From: Bombardia bombarda
Taxonomy: Eukaryota > Ascomycota > Sordariomycetes > Sordariales > Lasiosphaeriaceae
Reading direction: 5' to 3'
Length of the DNA stretch: 64,000 nucleotides
Assembly (NCBI GenBank): GCA_030512295.1
Contig: JAULSR010000005.1
Span: 310,001 to 374,000 of the forward strand
Shown one piece after another: positions 45,705 through 59,500 of the stretch (position 1 is the first letter of the stretch; each line of letters starts with the position of its first letter). The translations under genes were made by a program, and so were the position numbers. The notes beneath the pieces were generated by a model that worked only from the letters and a program-made list of their open reading frames with translations, made no database searches and was not told where the DNA came from.

Positions 45705-47093
45705 CGGGGGCTGGGGTCGGGGAAATCATCAGCCCCAGCTATACCATCAAGTCCCAAATCATTGATCGGCTGATGTCCTGGTTTGTTACTATTATCGGAA
45801 TATGGGAGGGAGTTGTTGTCGCATGTAAAGTATGGTGGAGTTGTTCGGGCTCTGATTTGAGATGGGAGGTTTTATGGAAACTTGGTTGAAAGGTGAAGAG
45901 AAGCCAAAGAAAAGATCAGAATATAGCCGTTCACAGCAACACTCACATATAGCATTACATAACAGACAAACATTGGATCAAATCATGCCAGAGAATTTTC
46001 TCTTTTTTTGTCTTATTCACAGCTGAAGCTAGCTAAGCTATCTTTTCGCGTCGCCATGAAAAAAAAAAAAAAAAAAAATGAAAAGGGGGGATGAAGAACA
46101 AGACTGAAGCACAGAGGCCAATTGGTATCCCATCTACCCTGTGCAGGACCTGCCGTGCGCCAGTCTCATAATCGAATCATTCCTTGCCCATCCATCCGGG
46201 CTATCAGCGCTACGGATGATGCCCAATCCCCATCCTTTTTTTGTCAAAGACATTGGTTGGGTCAGAAGACCCAGTCGATGACACTTATCGACCTTGGTGT
46301 TGTTGTGTGGATGAAATGCGGTGTGCGTCGTCCGCAAGGAAAAGAAAAAAAAGTTATTTCGATGGGTACGGTGTTGTTGATGTCTTGGTGCTGGTTAAGA
46401 AAGTCGTCTTGTCTGTGGGCCGAGCGAGGAGACTTTTGTTTTTTGTCTTCGTCGTCCTTCCTTCCTCCAATCTGGCCAATCTTCTTCCCGAAATCCCGTG
46501 TTCCCAGCACAGTTGCCAATCTTGTAGTCCTTCGGTAATCACAACGGTTCCCTTCTCTCCATTTTTTTGGTAGTTACCTCGCCATTCATCTGCCACGTCC
46601 CCTAATGGCGGGGCACCTTCTCACGCCCATTTCTTTTGGTGTCGCTCATCCATCTCACCAACGTGCTTGGTGTTCGAAACCTGCCAAAAGGGCCAAACCT
46701 GGCTTCTCTTTTTAGTGTTATTTTGTTGGGAAAAATTAATATGGCTGCCGTAAATCAGGGGTATGACGCGAAGATCCGCCGTGCTCGCAACTGAAAAACG
46801 TAATGCTGCCGTGATTAAGCAGCCATGGCAGCATGACTGAAAAAAGAAGCCGATGAGATTCGCAGAATTCAACGCTGATGCCATGCCGCTAAAGATGTCC
46901 CCGATAACTAAAAATAAACCAGATGCGTGCAATCTTTTTGTCTTCCTAACATGGTATATTGAAAATGCCCTAAAAAAAAAAGAAAAACCGAAAATGAGGC
47001 CCTATATCCACTTCGTGGGTGTCGGTATTATGTAAGAACAGAAGCTTGCGTCGACTCGCCGACGTTTAATGAACCGCACGGCGTCGCGCTACT
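45705..47093. other. 1.4-kb convergent interval, retropepsin-motif orphan and G1 cyclin
   Basis: The 3' ends of both genes lie here. A 64-codon frame at 45698-45889 follows the orphan directly and may be part of its 3' end if a further exon exists. There is a perfect A run at about 46059-46078. No other gene is visible. Confidence 0.5.
46059..46078. repeat. Poly-A run, 20 bases
   Basis: Uninterrupted A run on the plus strand in the convergent interval. It is not followed by a target-site duplication that I can see, so retroposition is not supported. Confidence 0.85.
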
Positions 47094-48388
47094 TCAGAAC
47101 GACATATTGGACGAGGCACCATCAAAGTACGTTGTGGGTCCTGCTATATGTTGTTGTGGTTGTTGTTGGGGTTGCGCGTATGTCGACGATGTGTGATGAG
47201 TCGGCTGCGGAGTTGGTGTGACAGGACACCGTGGCGGTAACTGGTAGTCCTTCATCGTCGCATTCTTCTGGCCAAATGAAACGCCATCAGGGGTGATCGG
47301 GGGTGTCATATACCCATCAACGACCCCAGGCACGGCACCCAGTCCCTTATGAGGGGTACTATAAACATTTGTCGCTTTGGATGCGATGGTGGGCTCCGAA
47401 GGCGGCGACGGTGGGGCGCCCCGTCGAGCGATGGCGGCCTGCTGGGCTAAGAAGTCTGCCAACTTTCCAGATACCTTGGAGTAGTAGGGGTTGGAGTACT
47501 TTCTCGCCAGAGTAACGGACGGTTGGTGAAGGTGCTGGGAAAGCGTCAACAGCGTCACGTTCTCGACGTGATCCCATTCTCCATCATTGACCTCGGCCTT
47601 GCCAAGGATTGCCCGAGCCAGGGCCAGCGAGGACCTTGCCATGATCGAAGGCTTCGTTGAAACAAAGTCCCGGTGGTAGAGAGCAATCTCGCAGATGTAT
47701 GCCGCCATATGCTCTACCTCCTGGCTATCCCGCTCCTCGGCCACTATTAGTTGGGTGAAGAAGTCGACGGTCGGGTGGCCAATGTTCCAGTCGAGAGTGT
47801 TGAGCACATGCATCTCCATCTGCGTGAACATGCCCGCATCGTAAAGGCCGCAGCACATGTTGTTGAGCTCGTTGATCTGGGGCACGCGGTCCTTCTTGTC
47901 GCCATACTTGGCGGCGATGAGGAGGGCAGCGCAGCCGACCAGCTGGTAGTGTTGCTTGTAGACTACCCGCTTCGAGCAGTATCGGTCGAGAAGGTTGACA
48001 GTCAGGAAGAGCGTCTCCGGAAGGAGAGAGAAGGCGGCATGGGCCTCGATGAGAAAGTCAATGAGATACGGCCGCATGAACCACTGGATTTCTCTCTGCA
48101 TGTCAATCAGGTTGGCATCTGGTAATGTCTCGTCCTATGTCCCAGTCAGTTTTATGTCAAGTAGCCGAAGTGAAAGGTCGCAGTCCGTACCTCCATGTGA
48201 CGCATGTGCTGCATGATATCCTCAAGATACTCATCGCAGGCAAGCCTTGAGAGCTCATTGGCAATCATCTCCTGCTTGTTCCGGGCAAGCATCTTGGCGG
48301 CATCTCGCATGTTGATTGTGCGTTGTTGAACGGGCTCATCTGTCTCGACGAAAAAGGTGCTGTCGGATGGTTGGTTTAAGAAAGCCAT
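47094..48388 (-). CDS. G1/S-specific cyclin, Cln/Puc1 type, two exons
   Basis: Exons 48388..48191 and 48134..47094 give 412 residues. The 56-base intron has donor GTACGG and an ATAG acceptor. It joins MQHMRHME to DETLPDANLIDMQREIQ. The cyclin box (about residues 45-200) shows RPYLIDFLIEAHAAFSL, LFLTVNLLDRYCSKR, YQLVGCAALLIAAKY and EMHVLNTLDWNIGHPT. A second helical repeat follows (YICEIALYHRDFVSTKPS, ARSSLALARAIL). The C-terminal ~130 residues are Pro/Gln/Thr-rich with Ser/Thr-Pro sites (MTPPITPDG), as expected for a phosphorylated, unstable cyclin. The nearest known proteins are S. pombe Puc1, Aspergillus PucA and the yeast Clns, which activate Cdc28/Cdc2 in G1. Two ACGCGT motifs lie 280 and 620 bases upstream of the start codon. 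Confidence 0.94.
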
Positions 48389-48669
48389 CTTGACTGAAGG
48401 GTGATTGATTGATGAGATGTTGCGGTAGTAGTAGTAGAGTTACAGGCCGAAGCGGTCGGGCGTGTATTTTCTTGATGAAATGAGTGACGAGCTTAGCTTC
48501 CGAGTTCTCCGGGAATCCGTTGATTGGCACCGACGACTACAAGTGAGTGTAGTATTAGGGGAGTTTGTCGATCGAGTCAAACGAGTGAGATCTCAGCCGA
48601 GCAGAGTAAACTACTAGTATTAGGTGTATTATTAATGAATGTGTTGAATATCAAGTACTGAAAAGAGTG

Positions 48670-48675
48670 ACGCGT
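48670..48675. promoter_or_regulatory. ACGCGT (MCB-type) motif upstream of the G1 cyclin
   Basis: A palindromic ACGCGT lies 282 bases upstream of the cyclin start codon. In yeasts this is the MluI cell-cycle box bound by MBF (Mbp1/Swi6, Cdc10). Its use here is inference. Confidence 0.4.
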
Positions 48676-49009
48676 GGCTAGTAAATGCCGAAAAGTTGGT
48701 TTTTAAAAAAAAAAAATGGAATCGAGTTTCTCGCAAAAAAAAAAAAGTGAGAAGTGGGCGGCCGGGGAAACTGGCGAGTTATGAAGTTGTCGGCGGAGGG
48801 GCACTAAAACGAGGTTCAGAATCAGCACGAGTCGCTGTGGCTGCTTCACTTTGGCTCTGCTGTCAACGACGAAGGCGCTCCCTGACTCTCAACCGCAGAG
48901 TGGCCAGGGCGCCCAAAGATCCACTTTCTCCAGGGGAAGAAAGGGGGTCTTGGCCCTGATTCGACCGATCTCGAGTGTGGAGACGAGATCTGGCACGAGA
49001 GATTTGACC

Positions 49010-49015
49010 ACGCGT
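49010..49015. promoter_or_regulatory. Second ACGCGT (MCB-type) motif upstream of the G1 cyclin
   Basis: A second copy lies 622 bases upstream of the cyclin start codon. The hexamer also occurs roughly ten more times in non-coding DNA of this window, so each copy alone is weak evidence. Confidence 0.3.
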
Positions 49016-52000
49016 GAGACGGTTGAGGCAGCGGGGGGAGACTGAGGCCGACGGCGTGCCGACGGGAATCTGCAAGCGACAACATCCTCCCTCCGATGGG
49101 CAGACGCCAGTGGCGGGGAAATTTGGGCCGGATGGGGGTGGAGTAGCTTTCTTACCGCCACGGTTCAAGGTCAGAAGCAAGACCTAATAAGGGCAAAATG
49201 ACACAATTCCTGGGGCCGGATGGGAGCAACGAGCTAACGTGTCCCACGGAAGGCTTTTTCGAGATTGACGGAATTGGGCGTGATGGTGGAGGATGCCGCG
49301 GATTGCAAGTCGGCATGTATCTGCAAGGGGCGGACAGGCACAATGTTAAAACAATTTCCTTGCCTGGCAAACCATGACATCACCCAAGCCAAGCTAAGCA
49401 AGCTTGTGAGGCCTGCTCGGGAGGATGAGATGGATGGGAATTCGAGCAGATTTGCTCCAGGGGTTTCCACATACCTTCACTCTCAACGCCGAGGAAGGGC
49501 CAAAGAAGGCTTCGCACTGGTCGAGTTCATGTAGCGGACTCGTTGCACGCTCGTCGGCTGAGATGCAGCGTTCTTGTTGTTGAGGGGGTCCACGGAAGAG
49601 ACAAAAAGGCAATTCGATTATGCCTTTTTCTCGCAATGCAAGTGCGTATTGACCCGAGTTTCGCGACGCACGAGTAGAAATCAATTCTTGTCGAGTGTCG
49701 CAGAGACCAAGGTGTTGAGTTGAGGAATGGGCGTTGGGCGGTCCAGGGGGGAAGGCGCGGAACGAAGGGAGGGGACGGGAAATACAGAGATTCCTCGTCG
49801 TCGAACCGAAGAATGCCGCTGGGAAAAGTACCAGAGGGCTGGATGAGGGCGTGAGATTGGGGGGGGGTGAGGGCGGAGGAGCCGTTGAACTTAAAACGAG
49901 AAAAAGGTTATGCTTTTCCGGATCCCAAACTCTCGAGTCGTGGTTCGCTCGCTGCACATGCACACCTGCCGGTCCTGACCTTATATGACTGGGTGCGGGT
50001 TCGCTTGTCGGGGTGGCCCAGAGATCGGATGAAGAGTCTCCTCCTTCCTTCCTTTTTCTCTAGTCGGAGAACAGAGTCCACGGGGGCTCTTGAAAAGGAA
50101 CGGTCCGGTGAGAGAGAGGAAATGAGTGGTTGCGGATGGAGGAGGAGAGGAAAGGGAAGGGGAGGAGGAGAATAGATATTTGCTCGGGTAGGAGGAGGAT
50201 GGAGAAGAGGAAAAGGGAGCGGAAGAGAAGGCAGAGATTGGTTAACGGCCGATTTAAGACAGGGCCCCAGGGCCCCCAGCTTTGTTCACCAAAGCAGCTG
50301 CTGAGCACCGAGCACCAAGCAGCTTGCAGCATCCGCAATGTACTGAGGTACCCGACCCCCGGTCGCCCGGTTGCAGGGAGGCCATGTACCTCAGCAGCGA
50401 CGCCAAGAGACCTGTGCAAGGTCCTCCGTCCTCCGTCGTGCCAAAAAACCATGGAAGGTCGTCCCAGCTCCAGCCAGCTCCAGCCAAGCAGCGTGAAGCT
50501 ACACCCAGTCGCCGCGCCCCGTCCACTAGAGGACGCTACGGCGTCTACACCCACTTGGCCAATCCACCACCATCCCAAAAGGTGAGGTGAGCGTGTGAGC
50601 GTGAGAGGACAGACAGACGATCCCGACATCGAGCCTCGCCCGCTCTTTCCATACCTGCCGACGGCACAGATGCAACATAGCAAAACAAACAAATAAATAC
50701 ACAAGCCTTCCATACATTGAATCCTGGGTAACAATTCGCGTCCTCAAAAGATGGCCGACAATCACACGACCGCCTCTCTTCCTCTCCTCCCCTTGGTCTC
50801 CTTCCCCTCCTCCATCCTCACTCGCTGTGCCCCTCCATCCCATCGCCTCTCTCCCCAGACCGTGGTGACTTTCTTCTCGACGCAAAGGAATTGAGGATGC
50901 GAGACGCGCGCGAGGTAGGCACGTATGGTACGTATCCCGTACTCCCGTAAGTGTCTGACCTTACCTACATGATACCTGCACAGAATTACACGCATCCAGC
51001 CAATAGCCAAGGCAGGTACGTACCCTACCTTTTCTGCACAGTACATTGCCTACCGGGTGGGATGTGGATGTGGAGGTTGCACCCAGCCAGGCACGGCGAG
51101 GAGGCTTGTCCAGCCTGGTGCTGGTGCAGTGGTGCTCCTTCTGTTCTTGGGGACGAGGAGGGGGGGTGTGGTGGGCGAGCGAGCATCTGTATGGACTCGT
51201 CTCTCGGCTGGGAAATTCAGGCCGGATGTATTGAGCAAACAGGGATCTACGAGCAATAACTCATGTTCAAGGCCCAAGGTAGCTCGCCCTCGCAGCAAAA
51301 AAGAACAGTTGCTGGTTGACCACCGACTGGCCGAGATTAAGAGCCCGACCGAGGATGGAGCAGAAGCACGGCGAAGGCAGCATGGTGGACACCACGAGCA
51401 AATTCAAAGACACGGTACCATAGTAATGCACCGACCAAAGCGTTGCACCCCGACACCTAAGATGGGGTCGCTATTTTCTCGTTGGTGTCGTCAAGGCCAC
51501 TGCAGTTACTGTGTAATTGAGAGATGCACACACACCAGCTTGGCGGTTTTTGCACAGTACGTAAAACCCTTTTAGCACCATCTGCCACTCAGGGGCAGCT
51601 CGCTCCTGTCATTGTTTCCTCCCTTTGCTGGGGGACGTGCATTTAATTCATCGGAACTCTGGCGGATGATGCAATCGGGCAAACGTTTACCTTGTCTGCA
51701 CAATTACATGACCAATGGCATATAGGCAGGCTTTGCTCACCTCCACCCTGTCATTTACTCTGTAGGTGGAGGGAGGGAAGAAGCTGCACCTCGGGAGCAA
51801 GCAAAGGCAACTGCGGGCTTCCGCAGAAAAAAAAGGCCTTTGTCCACATACCTCGGGCATTACGAGTGCGAGGCAGGCAAACCGGCAGCCAAAGACCGAA
51901 CGACCAGGCCAGGACAAGCTTGATAGTCGACACACCCAGGTTAGCAGATCAACCAACCTGACTTTCTTGTCTGGAAACCCTTGCTGTTGATCGGCTCCTT

Positions 52001-53519
52001 TTGGGGGCTCCACGAGGCATCCGAATGTCGGCACGCATCAAAGTCTCCAGCAACTCGGGATAGAAGACCGTGTTTTGTGAGACCGATAGTACCAGCCTTC
52101 TCGGTTTGATTATTTATTATTGTCTGAGATGCCATAGGATAGGCACCTATTATCAATCTGTTTGTTTGCTGCATGGAAGACGCTGCCTATGTATCAATGC
52201 GATGATAGCATGGCCTCATCTTGGGCGGCCCACCAGGCACTGCACTAGAGCAGATAGGCGTGGTGGCGTGTCTCCTCCGTGTCTGCCGTCGCTGTCCTGG
52301 CTGGTCTGCAACAGCGCTGTCGCTATCCAGGAGGCAATCCCCTGGAAGACGAGGCTCTAGTGTCATCTCACAATGACTACCCAAAAGGAGGCGACGCTGA
52401 GTCGCCCAATATGTACAGTACAGTATGTACTGGTAGGTGCCTGCCTCCGTGCTTGGCCATGCAGAGTACGAAGTACCTGAGGTGCACATCCATGGGTTTT
52501 GATTTGCATGCTGAGGAGCAGGGCGATAGGCGACTTGCGGGCCTGTCGCGAGACCGCGAAAAGTGGAGGAGGCATAAGGCCAGCTCCATGTAAACTGCAA
52601 AGTGCCACTTTAGCAAATTTCCAGTGTTCAGGTGAGTTCGTGTGCTCCGTGCGAGCGAACATGCTTCGCGTCCAGTGCCAATTCAAAGTGCCTCCTCCCT
52701 GGGGCCAAGCAGCACCCCTCCTGCAGCTGCAACAGCTGCAACACCCATGTGGGCCTGTCTCTGCCTGGATGCATGCACTGTGCACTGCTCTGCATTGTCG
52801 ACATAAACTTGGACTTATTAGCGCCTCCAGACCTACGTCAAGATCTCCCATGGCCCTATTCAATGCCCTGGAAATCGTACAATCGACGCATCACTCCTGC
52901 TCATCAGATCTCCAGCAGCTAGCATATAACCTCTTTTAACAGCGAGGCTGACCTAGTGTAGCCACTCGGAATGGGACGAACTAATCAGCTAGTAAGCCCA
53001 AGCGATGAGCAAACGCCCGAGACCAGAGGACAGGAATCTACATTTTTCATGACCTTGACGTCTGAAGCACCCGATTATGTGCCTCTCGAGAGCAGAAGAC
53101 GGCCGCCTCGGGAGCCTCTAGAGGCGTGAGGTCCCACCCGGGCGGGATGATGTTCAGGGACTTGCTTGGTCACTGCTGGTCGGTGCCGTTGTTGCGCAGA
53201 TATAACTACAGTAGGGAAGGTAAGTACCTCTACAGACAAAGTTTCGTGCGACAATCGAAGCTGGAAGCAGCAGTATCTCTGGATCTCGAGATGTCGGAAT
53301 GGGCTAACACATTTGGCGGGCTTACCTACCGCTTTTACCAGCCAGCCGCTAATGCGGGCTACATCACGCCTCTTCTTCATCCTTCCACCAATTCCAAGAT
53401 TTCCCATTGTGTTGCTTGCTGCGCGAATCATCAGGCTTGGCGTGTCGCGTTTAATGGGTTTAATTGACTGCAGCAGCTGAGGCGAGGCTAATGCCCTGCC
53501 TGAGTACCTTGGTACGGAC

Positions 53520-53565
53520 TACTTCGTACCTACCTAGGTACCTACCTACCTTACCTACTAGGGGA
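53520..53565. repeat. ACCTACC/GGTACC cluster
   Basis: Overlapping ACCT, TACC and GGTACC units including the short palindrome CCTAGG lie in non-coding DNA. The type is shared with the TACC repeat at 5409. Confidence 0.75.
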
Positions 53566-56500
53566 ACTTACCAATCCGTGCAATTCGAAGGCCCACCTTG
53601 CCGGACTTCAGCTTGAACAGGAGACAAAGAAGGTTGAGGCGCCATATTTGGATTGAAATGCATCAAAATACAGTCTGGCAGGTACGAATGGCGGCCCAAC
53701 AGTCCTCTACTTTGGCGAATGCAGAGTTTGACGACGGCAGCTGCCACTCAGGGTTGGACAGTAGAAAAGGCGCACGACGTCAGGAGTAAGGACGGTCGTT
53801 CCTTCCGCCAGGGTGTAAAAATCACTGAAATCTGGAAGGCGTCGTCAGCCAATCAGGAAGCCGCGACGCGCTGCTGCACGACTTTAGAAAACCAATTTAA
53901 ATCATGCGTGTCATGACGAGCCAGATACGTCCAATCCGCTGCCGGCTCACAGAACAGGCCGCAACACGCAACTTGAACAAGACCCTCTCAACCGCGCCCG
54001 CCACTGTCTGCGAGTGTAACTCCAACTGCGACTGCACTTTCCTCCCCACAAATCCGCTTCTCTTGCTTGTCTTCCACCCCTGTGCCGCCACGCCTCCGGC
54101 CGCTCGGGGCCGCATTACTGTTGTCGGAGGACTCCAGGTTGTAACGTAGGTTGCTATGCTTTGGACAACAAGCTTTCCTTCCACTGGGCGGCGCGTCTGT
54201 CTCGACAAGGTCTGGGCCTACCTACCCAGCAAATATATGGCCTTCTCCGAGGCCACCACCACCTTGGGGGCCATCTTCAAAGACCACATCAAAATATCGC
54301 CATCACGTACGCGATAGAATTCTAGGCACCGATCGGGCTCGTGAACCCACAACAACATTGGCGATATCGATCGGGTGTCGCGACCAGCATATGTCGACCG
54401 CGATAGCGGCCATTTAGATTCAGGCAGTTTTCGGTTCCACAGCGTTGTTAGTGACCTCACAGACCTCACCAGTCACCACCCCCGCGCCGGGTCTGTCTGT
54501 GGCTTGGGCACGATTAACAACTGTCGTTCTAAGCCCCCCGGTCAAGGAATTCACTCTTCTTGTCGGACTGACACTGATCGATAATTCGGGCCATTAAAAA
54601 TACGGTTTGGGCCTTCCCACGCTTGCTGCTCACTACGTACACTACTACATGCCGTGCAACTCATTGAAGTGAGGTTGTGTATACGACGAATCGCCTGCTG
54701 GTTGGACGCTATCTCCCCTTCGCCGCGCAAATTGATTGCATCTGTCTGCCGTGGGACACGACTTTTTGATAGTTTGCGGCCCCGCCCAGTCTTGGTGTTA
54801 TCCCCAGTTCAATATCTTTCTTTCAAGCTGAAGCAGGAGACATGAGACTTGCAATTGATCCGCAGGCCGTTTATTCCCCCAACCACCGCGGGTTTCTCGC
54901 CGCCACGGGCCCAAACACCTGGAAAGGATGCCAAATCCATGCGTGGTGCGAGGCAGCAGTCGTCCATACCGAGCATGTCAGCAAGCAGTCATGTTTCTAT
55001 GCATGGATTTTATGAAGCACCCAATCCCACCACAGCCCTCTAGTCAAACGGACTGGTTACCAAGCGAGCCTTGCTTGCTGTTTCTGCACGTAGCAAGCGA
55101 AGCAACTCCAGCCGGTGCCAGATTGGTCGTGTGGAACTGCCGCCATGCACGTTTGAGACAGTGCCGGGGTTTACTTCCAACATCTTTCCACTCTGATTCA
55201 AAGGCAGCAAAGAGCAACTGGATGATACCAACACGCTGGCGAGTTCCAGAATAACACTGATAGCACAGACTTTACTCAAATTCTCCAGCGTTTGGCTCAG
55301 CCCTGTTTTGTCTCTTTCCAGGCATCACGATTCCAAGTTTCCGGGCCACCGGGTTTAGCATTACAACCTCCGGGAGTCGTGGTCGCTGACTACAGGATAA
55401 TCCGATGCTCACTCAACTTCCATCTCGCGGATGACAACTGAGAAAGATATTCAGACTTTGTCACAAATTGTTGGCATATCCTGACATGTACCCGTACCCA
55501 GGGAGACACAGAACCGTTGCTTGTCTTGTAACTCTTACCCCGGTGATGCGAGACTGTACTTAATCTCGTCGGTCGGCCTGATTTGTTCTTCCTTCGCGTC
55601 GCACCTTGGCAGGTGGGGCTTTATTGCTCCTGTTATCACACTCGAGTCACCGACACGGAAAGGACACGCCCAGCCGACATGAAGCTTGTGAGAAACTGGA
55701 GATACCCTCATCTCAACTATCCCTTTCCATCAATGTTACCTGCACTTTGTGGTCATTTGATCTGCGCGTACCTGCAGCCTCGGTCCCCGCTCGTCTTGAG
55801 TGGGCAGAATATCCGGCACAGCTTGATACTGTGCATCCCGTGTCCCAATCGCCGACATCATCACATGCTGCGGGCTGTATACTGACGAATCGTTTCAAGA
55901 TCAACCGCTTATATTCATCCCGTGGCTAGCTGGAGCTCCCAATTGTCAACCAAAGGTGTTTCAGACAGAACACAGGTATTCTACACGGGTTATTCGTGTC
56001 AACCCAGCCCTCTGGGATATCGGTAGACATCTCGCCAATGGAACGCTTTCCCAGTTCCCCGCCTAATAAACGAAAGGCAGCAAATGTCCCCTTATTTATG
56101 GCCATATCAGCAATTGACAGACACTTTTACTTTAGCCGCACGGCAGTCCGAAGGAGGCAGCCACATCTTGAAGAAGCCCGGACAGGCACTCGACCTCGTT
56201 GCGGCTGTTCCCCCGTTTACCCCTCACGCTCCCCGGGAATTGGTCCAGCTTGGGGTTATCAGGCCCATCAGGGTGCTATCTAAGCCCAAATGGGAAGATA
56301 GCCTGAGCCAATAGAAGGCTTTAACGGCGTGTCTCTTGAAACTCACCTTTGCCAGCACACCAAGGAGGGGTGATATCTGAGTCTATATACCACCACTATT
56401 GGCAGGCCGCCGAGCTCCTCGTTTATTCCAGCTTTATTCGGTGGCGTGAATGGCATCAACCAACACTCGATTACTTGGTCAACTTGGTCAACGACATCAT

Positions 56501-59500
56501 AGAGAGAGCGCGCTAGGAACAAGAGCAGACTCATTCACTCGCGGAGTTTTCTCTCCTTGATCGTCGAGTCTTGTCTGATTACATGAAGTTCTGAGCTCGA
56601 ACTAGTGGCGTTGTATCCACCTCTACTGTGTAGATTTAAAGACTCCAGAGCGGGTAGCAAGATACTCAGCCGACAACGATAGCCAATTCTCGAGTTTCGA
56701 CAAACTAAGTCACCACGAAATCCTTGCAAGAGAGATTTCGACGTCAATTGGCAAGCTCGCCCACTTTTGCGACAGTATTGTACTGCATTGCAAACACACA
56801 GACACAGTATGGTGTTTGAGTCAGCTTGGGTTACATCCCTCGAGTAAGCTGCGGGGCTTCTCGTTCACATCAGCAAAAAGAAAAGGCAGTCAAGGAGAAA
56901 GTATCCAACAACTAAGCCAACCCCGAAGCATCACCGTTTCACAATTACGTACTCGGGGAGTTTCGGTCGCTGGAGGAGTCCTGAAAAGTCTTTTTGCCCT
57001 CAAGTCTCAACCAGATCTTCGGGAGCCACGGTAGCTTTTCCCCTCCTCTCGTAGTTCCCGAGAAGCAGCTCTACAACCTACATATGTGACTTTGACATGC
57101 CCACCCCGGCCGCCTGTTCCCGCAAGCGGGTTCGCGAGCAAGCTCTACCACTTGTCGATGCCTGCGACTTACGCATGCAGATTGCAGAAGAACATGTTCG
57201 TGAACTAACTTTCACTAGCCATGCACATCATTGGTACTAGACTTCTTAACGCTCAACGGCTTTTGCGTCTTGGTGAGCTTGGTTCTTGAGGAGGCTGGAT
57301 TTGCAACGTGTGGATCACTGCATCGCGGCGGTGAAAGATGTCCAGGCGGTGTTCCCTTGTCTCTGAATGGATTCACAGGGTCCTTTTGGCCCCGCTCGCT
57401 GAGCCAGCCGTCCCCTCGTTCGCGGTTGCCCCTCTGACGATCCACCACGGCACCGAGCCAACGGCAGAAAGAAAACCTCGCATAAGGCAAATTGGCGGCG
57501 TCAAGACACATGCAGGTCATGCTCGCGAATTGCATGGACTCTTGAAGGTTGCTGGTAGTGATTGGGGGAGACATTGCCTCTTCAGCAAGCCTCCTTTCAG
57601 AGTCGACCAGCGACGAGCCAGCCAGAAACAGAGAGACAGGGCTCGTTCTCAAAGTGAAACCCACCCACTCAAAGACCAACATAAGCTTGCTCAGCCAGAA
57701 GGCAGATATCAGTTGGACAGTTACAAAGTACCTTACTTCGTACTGGTTACAGATGCGATGTACACGAAGCTACGAACAGATTACGAATACACGTACTGTG
57801 TATGCACGGGACTGACTACTGCCGCTGTCTATCGCTCACATGTCATCCTTTTAGCGTGCATCTTTTCTCCCAGACCGGGATTCATGGGGTGATAAACCCT
57901 TCATTGCAAACCGAACTCCATAGGGCGGGTCGGTCTTGCGGTGTTTAGTCCCGCAGTGGCACCTCTATGACCCTAGGGTAAACTAGTATCGCCAGATGCA
58001 GCATCGACTCCAGGTATCGGGCGGAGATAGCAGTTTTTTTTTCTTCCCTCCTGCACCAGCAGGAACCGGTGAGGCAGAGGAAAGACACGGCTAGTAAAAG
58101 AGCGAGCAGCAGCACATCGGAAAGTTGCCGAAGCCGAGCGAGCGAATGCATGATGGCCCCATGCCGACTGTCACTTTGCTCGTCCTAGCTATGGATATTT
58201 GAGGGTGGTAGCGTAACTATAGGCAGTGGAGAAGATGGGAAAATCGACAGATCGGAAAACGACGATGCACACACCGCATCGATAGCGGCATGGCAGTATT
58301 GGACACGCGAAGGAAACCAAGGGAAACGGAAAGAGAGAAGTTCAAGACTCCAATGACTGAAGGAAATGAGAGGGACGGATATCCACATTGGCCGTATCAC
58401 CGTATGAGCAAGGGGAAATCAAAGGGTGTGTTTCCGTGACTGCTTCTAGAGGGCTTCTAGAAGATTGGGGCTGGCTGCCGAGAAAGTGAGATTTGCTCAT
58501 CTCGGAGGCAAGGCTGAGAGAGCTGGACTAGCCCTGGAGCGTGTAAGTGGCTGCCACATGAGGCTGTGCGGCCGTGGTGGTATCGTGGGTGGTGTGGAGA
58601 AACCGAGGCGGCGGGCGGTGGGATCGCCGCGCTCCTCCTGCTGGTGCCTCAGGCAAGAAAGCAAAAGAGGAAAAAAAGTGATGAATTGCCCCGCTGTCGC
58701 TCGCTGCCTGCGGCCCCTGCATGAAACAGGACGGAGATGACGGTGTCCTTGTTCGGCTCCGGGGCGGTCGCCGGCGTCGGCGGGACGGCGAGCGTTGTGT
58801 GCAGTGCAGTGCAGTGAGTGAGTGCAATGGCCACGGGCGAATCCATGGAATTTTCACCAAAACAACCGCCACTGCCACTCATCATTCCCCGGAACGACCA
58901 TCGAATGCTAAAATGCAACCATGTCATGGGTCCGATCCGAGGCTACGCGTTCACGCCATTTAAAGCCCCAGTCAGACAACCCAGTCCGTACTGATTAGGT
59001 TTGGTTCGGGTTCTGGGGTTTGGGGTTTGGCACTTTGATCGAGATGAGAGCACCTGTTCGAGTGTTGTGCATGCAAACTGCAAAATGCACGATTGACTTC
59101 AGTGTTAAGCTGCATTATCACAGGGCGAGTCCGTGAGGTGAGTCTTGACTCTTGACCCTTCTTTGGGGGGGGATGTGTTTCCTGAAGTTTGGTTGGTCCA
59201 CTCGGTTGACTCCTTTTCTTTCTCGTTTCTGAGATTTGACGTTTCTGCCTTGCCTTGTCTTGTCTTGTCTTGGGCCATTGACTGCTCCCTGCAGACGGGA
59301 TCGGTCGGGACCGTGACGGATCAGCATGGGAGGCCATAACAGAGAGACAGAAGAGACACAGGCAGAATCTAAACCCCTGCCGGGGGAGCTCTGAACGACA
59401 AAAACTAAACAAGCGTCGATATCGAAAGACTCAATCTACAATGCGATTCACGAGCCGTACTTTCGATCATCAGAACATCCATTCAGTCTTTCCGATTTGA

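Noticed and set aside
46059..46078. Poly-A run as evidence of a retroposed gene
   Set aside because: No coding remnant precedes it and no target-site duplication is visible.
50060..50734. 224-codon minus-strand frame
   Set aside because: It reads through polypyrimidine DNA, has no family resemblance and no splice partners.
57338..57892. 184-codon plus frame overlapping a 155-codon minus frame
   Set aside because: Both strands are open in the same place, neither has family resemblance, and composition is mixed.
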